Shown here one piece after another: positions 1-5,797 of a DNA stretch of 5,833 nucleotides (positions within the stretch are counted from its first letter, which is position 1; each line of letters opens with the position of its first letter). Origin of the DNA: Lachnospiraceae bacterium (GTDB lineage Bacteria; Bacillota_A; Clostridia; Lachnospirales; Lachnospiraceae); assembly GCA_017652545.1 (NCBI GenBank), contig JAGCAV010000557.1, positions 1-5,833 of the forward strand, given 5' to 3'. The position numbers and the translations under genes are program-made. The notes below the pieces were generated by a model. The model was not told where the DNA came from. It did not search any database and worked only from the letters and a program-made list of their open reading frames with translations.

Positions 1-1533
1 ACCGCAGCCCATCACCTGGGTTACGGTCATGCCGGTGACGCCCAGGTCATTCATGGCCCGCTTGAGGGCGTCATATCTGGACAGCTTCGCAATAATGACC
101 ACTTTTGAAATGCCTGTATCCACGGCCGGAATGCCTGCACCGTCCGTTCGGATCACCTGAACTGCAGCGTTGCGCTTCGCTTCGGAAGCCTCATCATAAC
201 TGTCGGCTCCGAGGTTCGTGTTCTCATTGACGCTCATCATCATCGTGGTGGAAATATCCATGATGGAGAAGCCTGCATACGCGGAGGGGAGGCCGTGCTC
301 AGTGGAGTCAAGGCCCATCAGCTCTTCTTCCTCCGTCACCCGCAGTCCGACGGTCGCCCGGATGATGGAAAATGCGATGAAGATCGTCACAACTGTCCAG
401 GCTGCGGTGATGAACATGCCGCCGAACTGCTTGCCGAGCTGCACAAAGCCGCCGCCATAGAACAGACCTTCGCGAATCCCTGCCACAGCAAAGCCCGGTG
501 CACTTGAAGTCGCGAACAGGCCGACCGCGATGGTGCCCCAGATGCCGTTGATCATGTGAACTGCCACCGCACCGACCGGATCGTCCACATGGGTCACATG
601 GTCATTGAACCACACACCGAAGACCACCAGCAGACCGGATACGGCGCCGATGATGGCTGCGCCCGCGCAGTCCGTCACATCGCATGGCGCTGTTATGGCC
701 ACCAGACCTGCAAGTGAGGCGTTCAGACACAGGGAAACATCCGGCTTACCATACCTGATCCAGGTGTAGATCATGCACACAACGGTCGCAACGGAAGGCG
801 CCACTGTTGTCGTCAGGAAAACGGATCCCATCGTTGGCACATCTGTCGCAGCTGCTCCGTTGAAGCCGTACCAGCCGAGCCAGAGAATGAAGACGCCCAG
901 CGCCGCAATAACAAGGTTATGGCCGGGGAATGCGTTGACCTTGCTGATCTTCCCGCTCTTATCCTTCTCGAATTTGCCGATCCTGGGCCCCAGCATCCAG
1001 GCTCCGATGAAGGCGCAAATGCCACCGACCATGTGGATGCAGTTCGAACCCGCATAATCATGAAATCCCCACTGAACGAGGAAACCGCCACCCCAGGTCC
1101 AGTGCGCCTCGATCGGGTAGATCACGGCAGAGATGATGGCCGAATAGATACAGTAGCTGGAGAACTTGGTCCGCTCCGCCATGGATCCGGAAACGATCGT
1201 CGCAGTCGTCGCGCAGAAGACCAGGTTGAACACGAACGCGGAATAATTGAAGCTTCCGTAATGGGAAAACACGTCAAAGCTCAGGCCCCCGGCAAACCCC
1301 TTCAGGATGTTCGGCCCGAGCATCAGCGAAGCGCCGCAGATGAACCACATCACAGTTCCGATGCAGAAGTCCATCAGATTCTTCATGATGATGTTGCCTG
1401 CGTTCTTCGCCCTGGTGAAGCCCGCCTCACACATGGCAAAGCCGGCCTGCATCCAGAACACGAACGCGGCGCCAATCAGAAACCATACCGCAAAAATCTC
1501 TCCATCCAGTGCCTTCATGATCTCTTGTGTCAT
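1..1533 (-). CDS. amt: Ammonium transporter with C-terminal P-II domain (Amt–GlnK-type fusion), 3' part missing
   Basis: The frame is open from the ATG at 1533 to the left edge, giving 511 codons without a stop, so the gene is cut by the window. The protein is an Amt/MEP/Rh membrane channel for ammonium uptake. I see about 11 hydrophobic segments over residues 12-392 and the Amt signature DYAG at 159-162. Both pore histidines of the twin-His pair are present, H167 (CIHMVGG) and H326 (AVHMINGIWG). The usual cytoplasmic tail is at 398-422 (EEEELMGLDSTEHG). After a polar linker of about 50 residues, residues 476-511 (KVVIIAKLSRYDALKRAM, then GVTGMTVTQVMGCG) match the first strand and helix of a P-II signalling protein. 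The T-loop and nucleotide-binding parts lie outside the window. The start is supported by TGAGGAAA about 7 bases upstream. Amt–P-II fusions are known in Clostridia; in most bacteria GlnK is a separate protein that blocks the channel. Expression probably depends on the terminator-overlapping switch upstream. Confidence 0.95.
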   Translation of the reverse strand, partial: MTQEIMKALDGEIFAVWFLIGAAFVFWMQAGFAMCEAGFTRAKNAGNIIMKNLMDFCIGTVMWFICGASLMLGPNILKGFAGGLSFDVFSHYGSFNYSAFVFNLVFCATTATIVSGSMAERTKFSSYCIYSAIISAVIYPIEAHWTWGGGFLVQWGFHDYAGSNCIHMVGGICAFIGAWMLGPRIGKFEKDKSGKISKVNAFPGHNLVIAALGVFILWLGWYGFNGAAATDVPTMGSVFLTTTVAPSVATVVCMIYTWIRYGKPDVSLCLNASLAGLVAITAPCDVTDCAGAAIIGAVSGLLVVFGVWFNDHVTHVDDPVGAVAVHMINGIWGTIAVGLFATSSAPGFAVAGIREGLFYGGGFVQLGKQFGGMFITAAWTVVTIFIAFSIIRATVGLRVTEEEELMGLDSTEHGLPSAYAGFSIMDISTTMMMSVNENTNLGADSYDEASEAKRNAAVQVIRTDGAGIPAVDTGISKVVIIAKLSRYDALKRAMNDLGVTGMTVTQVMGCG

Positions 1534-1558
1534 AACATTTCCTCACTTTCTGTTTTAT

Positions 1559-1583
1559 GAACCGGTGTCTGGGAAACCGGTTC
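1559..1583. repeat. Perfect 8-bp inverted repeat just upstream of amt
   Basis: GAACCGGT and ACCGGTTC are exact reverse complements separated by 9 bases. On the amt strand the repeat begins right after the T-tract of the terminator and ends 25 bases before the amt ATG. No T-run follows it on that strand, so it is not itself a terminator. It could be a DNA operator, or a 5' hairpin on read-through mRNA that affects stability or processing. I recognise no specific regulator. Confidence 0.6.
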
Positions 1584-1626
1584 AAAAAAGCCATCCCGCA
1601 CCAGCGAACCACGCCGTTGTGGGATG
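1584..1626 (-). terminator. Intrinsic terminator/attenuator between glnN and amt
   Basis: On the minus strand, CATCCC pairs with GGGATG (plus 1621-1626 and 1592-1597). Inside, CA pairs with TG, and CGGCG pairs with CGCTG around a TGGTT loop, with two single mismatches. After GC comes a run of six T. It lies 100 bases past the glnN stop and about 50 bases before the amt start. It could end the glnN transcript, but its 5' arm overlaps a hexaloop hairpin that excludes it. That makes it better read as a conditional terminator in the amt leader. Confidence 0.8.
1609..1622 (-). promoter_or_regulatory. ANTAR-type hexaloop hairpin in the amt leader (P2-like)
   Basis: The minus strand reads CCAC-AACGGC-GTGG: a 4-bp stem closing a six-base loop with A at position 1 and G at position 4. 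It uses bases that also form the 5' arm and apical stem of the terminator at 1584-1626, so the two folds exclude each other. In known ANTAR targets the second hexaloop hairpin overlaps the terminator in this way, and protein binding favours antitermination. The ACAACGGCGT core is nearly identical to the element before glnN. The stem is short and no upstream partner hairpin with an AxxGxx loop was found, so this is probable, not proven. Confidence 0.6.
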
Positions 1627-1662
1627 ACTTTGTTTCTCCTTCTTTATTCAATCAACCGGGGC

Positions 1663-1716
1663 TGATCACAGACCGTCCCCTGATCGGGGGCAATCACAGA
1701 ACCGTCCCCTGATTGG
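1663..1716. repeat. Two tandem GTCCCC-core repeats of REP type
   Basis: Two copies of ATCACAGA(A)CCGTCCCCTGAT lie head to tail at about 1663-1685 and 1691-1716, starting 9 bases past the glnN stop. Each copy is bounded by a short inverted repeat: GATCA/TGATC in the first and CAATCA/TGATTG in the second. The end bases differ between copies, but pairing is kept in both. Short AACCGTCCCC elements with imperfect palindromic ends are, from memory, common extragenic repeats in Firmicutes and other bacteria carrying REP-associated tyrosine transposases (RAYT/Y1 family). No transposase is present here. They could also act as a 3' mRNA hairpin for glnN. Confidence 0.65.
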
Positions 1717-1725
1717 CTGACTGCC

Positions 1726-3825
1726 TTAGTACACCGAGAACAGCAGCTTCCCGTAGCTCGGGAACGGCCAGCATTTCTCCGGCATCAGCATCTCCGCCTC
1801 GTCCACATGCTTTCTCAGATGTTCCATCTTCGGAAGCACATCGTCACGGATCGCCTCGGAAGTCTTCATGATATCTTCCATACCTTTCAGGTCTTCAAGG
1901 GCCTTCTCAAGATCCTTCACCCTCTCCAGTATGTAGTCTGTAAGCTCAGAAAGCCTCTCCAGCGTGGATACTTCGTAGTTGCACTTCACATGATCACTGA
2001 CCGACTTCATCATGGATGTGGTCCTTGCCAGGCTGTACAGATACTCCTCGATCGCCGGCAGGTAGTTCTTCCTGACCATATCGACCATGGTGTGTCCCTC
2101 AATGTTCACGGTCTTGCAGTAGTTCTCCAGCATGATCTCGCATCTGGAATGCAGTTCCGTCTCGGTGAATACCTTATGCGCCATGAGCATATCCATGTTC
2201 TTCTGATCCAGCAGATGCGGCATGGCATCCGCCGTGGTCTTCAGGTTGGACAGGCCGCGCACCTTCGTGGCTTCCTCCACCCACTCCTCTCCGTAACCGT
2301 TTCCGTTGAAGAGGATCCTCTGATGTTTTTCAATCGTCTCCTTGATCAGATCGTGCAATGCAGCCTCAAAGTCCTGCGCGCTTTCCAGACGATCCGCGTA
2401 CTGCATCAGGCTTTCCGCCACGGCAGCGTTCAGCATGATGTTGCAGCAGGCGATGCTGTTGGAGGAGCCGAGGGACCGGAATTCAAATTTGTTGCCTGTG
2501 AAAGCGAAGGGTGAAGTCCTGTTTCTGTCCGTCGTGTCCCTGAAAAATCTTGGGAGTGAATGGACACCGAGCTTCATCTTCACCTTCTCTGTTCCCTGGT
2601 AAGGCGTATCGGTCTTGATGGCTTCCAGGATACCGGTCAGCTCATCTCCCAGGAATACGGAAATGATCGCGGGCGGCGCTTCATTGGCACCAAGCCGGTG
2701 ATCGTTGCCAGCCGTTGCCACTGAGAGCCTCAGCAGATCCTGGTAATCGTCCACCGCCTGGATCACGGCGCAGAGGAAAAGCAGGAACTGCGCATTCTCA
2801 TAAGGCGTATCTCCCGGTGAGAGAAGGTTGACACCCGCATCCGTCGCCATGGACCAGTTGTTGTGCTTGCCGGACCCGTTCACACCTGCGAAGGGCTTCT
2901 CGTGGAGCAGGCAGACCAGGCCGTGTTTTCTGGCGACCTTTTGCATGATCTCCATGGTCAGCTGGTTGTTGTCCGTCGCCACGTTGGTCGTGGAGAAGAT
3001 CGGCGCCAGCTCGTGCTGGGCCGGGGCGACCTCATTATGCTCCGTCTTGGCCAGAATGCCGAGCTTCCACAGTTCCCTGTTCAGGTCATCCATGAAGGCA
3101 ATGACCCTGGGCTTGATCACGCCGAAGTAGTGATCATCCATCTCCTGTCCCTTCGGCGGCATGGCGCCGAACAGCGTCCTGCCGGTGTAGACAAGGTCCG
3201 GTCTCTTTTCAAACATTTCCCTGTCGATCAGGAAATATTCCTGTTCCGGTCCCACACTCGTGCGGACATTCTTCACTTCCGTGCCGAACAGCTTCAGGAT
3301 CCGCTTTGCCTGCTTGTTCAAGGCCTGCATGGACCGCAGCAGCGGCGTCTTCTTATCCAGCGCATCTCCCGAGTATGAGCAGAATGCGGTGGGAATACAC
3401 AGTGTATGGTCCTTGATAAAGGCATAGGAGGTGGGATCCCAGGCCGTATAGCCTCTGGCCTCAAAGGTCGCGCGCAGGCCTCCGGAAGGGAAGGACGAAG
3501 CATCCGGCTCTCCCTTGATCAGCTCCTTGCCCTTGAATTCCATGATCACGCCGCCATCCGGGGAAGGGGTGATAAAGCTGTCGTGCTTTTCTGCCGTTGT
3601 GCCGGTAAGCGGCTGGAACCAGTGCGTAAAATGCGTTGCCCCGCGCTCCACAGCCCAGTCACGCATCTCGGTTGCGACGGCCTCCGCGATCTCCTCATCA
3701 AGGTCTGCATTCTCATCTATCGTTCTGCGAAGGGAATTGTAAACTTTTGCCGACAATCTGGCTCTCATCTCCCTGTCGTCAAAAACCATCGAACCAAACA
3801 TCTCCGGTACACTTGTTTTCTCCAT
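1726..3825 (-). CDS. glnN: Type III glutamine synthetase (GSIII)
   Basis: A complete 699-residue protein, the usual size of GSIII (about 700; GSI is about 450-470). It makes glutamine from glutamate, ammonium and ATP in the cytoplasm, as a large oligomer in known family members. Landmarks in order: the GSIII N-terminal block [11 protein letters not shown] (65-75); [20 protein letters not shown] (112-131); the metal-site motif [10 protein letters not shown] (192-201); [12 protein letters not shown] (264-275); [10 protein letters not shown] (316-325) with the conserved histidine H321; [12 protein letters not shown] (374-385); and EFRSLGSS (448-455). The C-terminal 150 residues are charged and helical, as in other GSIII proteins. 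All expected catalytic motifs are intact. The ATG at 3825 is preceded 6 bases away by GGGAGG (3832-3837). It sits between asnB and amt, both on the same strand. Upstream, a terminator with an overlapping hexaloop hairpin suggests control by antitermination. Many databases label such proteins glnA. Confidence 0.97.
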   Translation of the reverse strand: MEKTSVPEMFGSMVFDDREMRARLSAKVYNSLRRTIDENADLDEEIAEAVATEMRDWAVERGATHFTHWFQPLTGTTAEKHDSFITPSPDGGVIMEFKGKELIKGEPDASSFPSGGLRATFEARGYTAWDPTSYAFIKDHTLCIPTAFCSYSGDALDKKTPLLRSMQALNKQAKRILKLFGTEVKNVRTSVGPEQEYFLIDREMFEKRPDLVYTGRTLFGAMPPKGQEMDDHYFGVIKPRVIAFMDDLNRELWKLGILAKTEHNEVAPAQHELAPIFSTTNVATDNNQLTMEIMQKVARKHGLVCLLHEKPFAGVNGSGKHNNWSMATDAGVNLLSPGDTPYENAQFLLFLCAVIQAVDDYQDLLRLSVATAGNDHRLGANEAPPAIISVFLGDELTGILEAIKTDTPYQGTEKVKMKLGVHSLPRFFRDTTDRNRTSPFAFTGNKFEFRSLGSSNSIACCNIMLNAAVAESLMQYADRLESAQDFEAALHDLIKETIEKHQRILFNGNGYGEEWVEEATKVRGLSNLKTTADAMPHLLDQKNMDMLMAHKVFTETELHSRCEIMLENYCKTVNIEGHTMVDMVRKNYLPAIEEYLYSLARTTSMMKSVSDHVKCNYEVSTLERLSELTDYILERVKDLEKALEDLKGMEDIMKTSEAIRDDVLPKMEHLRKHVDEAEMLMPEKCWPFPSYGKLLFSVY

Positions 3826-3848
3826 AACGAACCTCCCTCTTATTGCAT

Positions 3849-3887
3849 AAAAAAGGCGCCACTGAGCCTGTTTTGCTCAAAGACGCC
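3849..3887 (-). terminator. Intrinsic terminator/attenuator in the glnN leader
   Basis: On the minus strand GGCGTCTTTGAGC pairs with GCTCAGTGGCGCC: 12 pairs (two G·T) and one T·T mismatch around the 7-base loop AAAACAG. Six T follow directly (plus 3849-3854). It ends only 11 bases before the glnN Shine-Dalgarno. It could be the asnB terminator, but there is no room for a promoter between it and glnN. glnN must therefore be transcribed through it, so an attenuator role is likely. The overlap with the hexaloop hairpin at 3880-3895 supports that. Confidence 0.85.
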
Positions 3888-3895
3888 ATTGTCTC
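3880..3895 (-). promoter_or_regulatory. ANTAR-type hexaloop hairpin in the glnN leader (P2-like)
   Basis: The minus strand reads GAGAC-AATGGC-GTCTT: four Watson-Crick pairs plus one G·U around a six-base loop with A1 and G4. The loop and 3' arm contain GGCGTCTT, which is the start of the 5' arm of the terminator, so the hairpin and terminator cannot coexist. This is the arrangement of the second hexaloop hairpin in ANTAR-controlled leaders. The core ACAATGGCGT differs by one base from the amt element. The best hairpin upstream (3919-3936, GGAG/CTCC) has an inner AAGCAG loop that lacks G4, so a standard first hexaloop is not evident. Confidence 0.62.
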
Positions 3896-3903
3896 ACCAC
3901 AAT
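3888..3903 (-). other. Competing 5-bp hairpin overlapping the glnN hexaloop
   Basis: ATTGT and ACAAT are perfect complements around GGTGAG on the minus strand. The 3' arm ends next to the first base of the terminator stem, so this hairpin can form together with the terminator but not with the hexaloop hairpin at 3880-3895. It could therefore hold the leader in the terminating state. It is AT-rich and short, so chance is a real alternative. Confidence 0.35.
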
Positions 3904-3984
3904 ATTTATTCATCATCCGGAGCACTGCTTCTCTCCAGCACGTATTTTCCATGCCATGCCTTCATCGCAAAACAGCCCGGCTTC
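3904..3984. other. Rest of the asnB–glnN intergenic region, no clear signal
   Basis: Between the asnB stop and the leader hairpins I see no open frame with a ribosome binding site. There is one weak hairpin (3919-3936, GGAG/CTCC on the minus strand). There is also a poor promoter-like pair, TTGCGA then AAAATA 16 bases later on the minus strand, which does not match consensus well enough to call. glnN transcription may start here or come through from asnB. Confidence 0.4.
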
Positions 3985-5637
3985 TTATGTACCACTCTCC
4001 CCGTAGTTGGAAAGCACCCTGGCTGACGGATCATTCACATCACAGCCTTCCCAGTTCCTGTTGGGCATCCAGAAATCGACGACCATCTCAGACTGTCCGG
4101 GATAATACTTCTCAAAAATGTCACGGTAGAGCAGGGACTCCTTTGTAAACGGCCTTGCGTGATCGTACCTTTGGATGCCGGCTTCAAACGCTTCATCCGT
4201 ATAGGTCTCTTCCGCGTAGGCCTCCAGATCATCCTTCAGCGAATGACCTACCGCGTCTGAAAAGGCTGCCTTCTCCCGCCACAGGATATTGTCGGGGATC
4301 AGTTCATCATCTTCAAAGGCATGCCGCAGCAGGTATTTTCCCATTCCGTACCGGTTCAGCTTTTTCTTCGGGTCAATGGACATGCAGTAATCCACGAAAT
4401 CCAGATCACCGAAGGGGACCCTCGCTTCCAGGGAGTTGACGCTGATGCACCGGTCTGCCCGGAGTACATCATACATATGGATCTCGCGGATCCGCTTTTC
4501 GGCTTCCTTCTGGAACTCCTCCGCTGACGGGGCGAAATCCGTATATTTGTATCCGAAGATCTCGTCTGAGATCTCCCCGGTCAGGATCACTCGAAGATCC
4601 GACTGTTCATGGATCGCCTTGCATACCAGGTACATCCCCATGGAAGCCCGGATGGTCGTAATGTCGTAGGTTCCGAGCAGTTCGATCAGCGGCTCCAGCG
4701 CCCCGATCACATCATCCCGCGTGATGATCACCTCATGATGGTTGGAATGAATGAAGTCTGCCACCTGTCTGGCATACTTCAGATCGATCGCGTCCACATC
4801 CATTCCGACGGACCATGTCTCAAGCGGCTGATCCGTCATGCTGGCCGCGATCCCGCACACCAGCGATGAATCCAGTCCGCCCGAGAGAAGAAATCCTACG
4901 GGGGTATCGGAATCCAGTCTTTTCTTCACGCCCTGAAACAGCAGGTCATGAATGTTCTCGGACATCCGGAGCGGACCCTCGTCATGATAGGATCCCACTT
5001 CCGACATGTCCCGGTATCCGGTGAACACGCCGTTCTTGAAGTAATGCCCCGGCGGGAACGGTCTCACCTTGCCAACCAGCGGCACCAGGTTTTTCGGCTC
5101 GGACGCAAAGACATATGTTCCGTCGTCCCGGATCCCATAATACAGCGGGCGGATGCCGATCGGGTCCCTTGCTGCGATCCAGGTGTTTTCCTTCCTGTCG
5201 TACATGACCAGGGCAAACTCCGCGTCCAGCATGCGGAACATACCGGTTCCGTGTTCCCGGTAAAGGGCCGGAAGGATCTCACAGTCGGATCCGCTTGAAA
5301 AGGTGTATCCTTTTTCGATCAGTTCCTGCCGCAGAGGCCGGAAGCCGTAGATCTCTCCGTTGCAGGCGAGGATGATCCCGCTTTCTTCAGGAATATCATA
5401 TCCCTCTGAACCTTCCTGCAGGTCAGACAGTGTATATGTTCTCCGGTTCCCACAGACAAAAGGCTGCATGCCGTTTTCAGTCAGGCCCATGATGGACAGC
5501 CGGTTAAATCCGATCCATCCGTTTCCCGTATTGATGATCCTGGAATCATCCGGTCCCCTGGACTTGGTTGCCAGGAGCGCCTTCTGAATCTCGTCATATT
5601 CACCATTGCTTCCGCAAAAGCCAAATATCGAACACAT
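3985..5637 (-). CDS. asnB: Asparagine synthetase B, glutamine-hydrolysing
   Basis: A 550-residue protein, close to E. coli AsnB (554). It makes asparagine from aspartate, ATP and glutamine (EC 6.3.5.4) in the cytoplasm. The N-terminal Ntn-type glutaminase begins MCSIFGF, where Cys2 is the nucleophile after Met removal. It continues with R46 in NRLSI, NGEIY (93-97), GSDCE (116-120) and RDPIGIRPLYYG (157-168). The synthetase domain has the PP-loop SGGLDSS (252-258), the family-specific YDITTIRAS (324-332), TGEISDE (353-359), LEARVPFGD (403-411) and WREKAAFSDAVG (453-464). Two features differ from the E. coli enzyme: about 20 extra residues between QPF (58-60) and NGE (93-95), and Ile356 where E. 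coli has Gly in SGEGSDE. The ATG at 5637 is chosen because Cys must be residue 2 and AGGAGG lies 6 bases upstream. The frame stays open to an ATG at 5787, but that longer start would bury the catalytic Cys. Confidence 0.96.
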   Translation of the reverse strand: MCSIFGFCGSNGEYDEIQKALLATKSRGPDDSRIINTGNGWIGFNRLSIMGLTENGMQPFVCGNRRTYTLSDLQEGSEGYDIPEESGIILACNGEIYGFRPLRQELIEKGYTFSSGSDCEILPALYREHGTGMFRMLDAEFALVMYDRKENTWIAARDPIGIRPLYYGIRDDGTYVFASEPKNLVPLVGKVRPFPPGHYFKNGVFTGYRDMSEVGSYHDEGPLRMSENIHDLLFQGVKKRLDSDTPVGFLLSGGLDSSLVCGIAASMTDQPLETWSVGMDVDAIDLKYARQVADFIHSNHHEVIITRDDVIGALEPLIELLGTYDITTIRASMGMYLVCKAIHEQSDLRVILTGEISDEIFGYKYTDFAPSAEEFQKEAEKRIREIHMYDVLRADRCISVNSLEARVPFGDLDFVDYCMSIDPKKKLNRYGMGKYLLRHAFEDDELIPDNILWREKAAFSDAVGHSLKDDLEAYAEETYTDEAFEAGIQRYDHARPFTKESLLYRDIFEKYYPGQSEMVVDFWMPNRNWEGCDVNDPSARVLSNYGESGT

Positions 5638-5643
5638 GGCACA

Positions 5644-5649
5644 CCTCCT
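5644..5649 (-). promoter_or_regulatory. Shine-Dalgarno AGGAGG that fixes the asnB start
   Basis: A consensus AGGAGG lies 6 bases before the ATG at 5637. It settles the start in favour of the protein beginning with Met-Cys rather than the upstream in-frame ATG at 5787. Confidence 0.9.
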
Positions 5650-5662
5650 GTCCCGGTTTTTC

Positions 5663-5783
5663 GCCACGCACCTCGCGACCTGTGGTCGCTCGGTCGCGGC
5701 TGTCGCAGCATACAGACGAATGTCCTTCATATCTCCTGCGAGTAAACTCGCATCGAGCTGCAGGCCCTTCATATGTGCGTGGC
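5663..5783 (-). ncRNA. Putative structured leader RNA (or palindromic repeat element) upstream of asnB
   Basis: GCCACGCAC (minus strand, 5783-5775) is a perfect reverse complement of GTGCGTGGC (5671-5663), which closes a 121-base region. Inside, on the minus strand: GG-CTG-CAGC can pair with GCTG-CAG-CC (5757-5766 with 5698-5709, one single and one three-base bulge). TGCGAG-TTTA-CTCGCA is a perfect 6-bp hairpin (5737-5752). GGAC-ATTC-GTCT is a small hairpin (5714-5725). CGCGACC pairs with GGTCGCG (5674-5698). The 9-mer ATATGAAGG occurs twice, 42 bases apart, each time just after a helix. The nested layout resembles a multi-branched regulatory RNA, and it ends about 13 bases before the Shine-Dalgarno. 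I cannot match it to a known riboswitch, and it has no T-box sequence. An interspersed repeat is the main alternative. Confidence 0.45.
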
Positions 5784-5797
5784 TCATAGCTCACACG

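Noticed and set aside
1554..1587. Sigma-70 promoter for amt (TTGAAC ... CATAAA on the minus strand)
   Set aside because: Spacing is 20 bases and both boxes are imperfect; the sequence is better explained by the T-tract and the inverted repeat.
1427..1651. 74-codon minus-strand frame across the amt start
   Set aside because: It overlaps amt in another frame and runs through the terminator hairpin. GAAGGAG lies inside the frame rather than before it, and the protein has no recognisable features.
1663..1716. CRISPR-like pair of direct repeats
   Set aside because: Only two imperfect copies with almost no spacer and palindromic ends; REP-type repeat fits better.
1534..1725. A standard first (P1) hexaloop in the amt leader
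   Set aside because: The only weak candidate is GTTG-ATTGAA-TAA with about 3 pairs, one of them wobble; not enough to call.
1807..2514. Long plus-strand frame of 235 codons opposite glnN, and similar ones elsewhere
   Set aside because: These are antisense shadows of clear genes, lack ribosome binding sites and show histidine/arginine-rich composition typical of reverse-strand reading.
3826..3984. A standard first (P1) ANTAR hexaloop in the glnN leader
   Set aside because: I checked each A-N-N-G hexamer for complementary flanks and none closes a stem of 4 bp or more. The best hairpin (3919-3936) has loop AAGCAG without G4.
5638..5787. In-frame N-terminal extension of AsnB beginning at the ATG at 5787
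   Set aside because: It would put the catalytic Cys far from the N-terminus, has no good ribosome binding site, and overlaps the palindromic leader. The start at 5637 has AGGAGG and begins Met-Cys.
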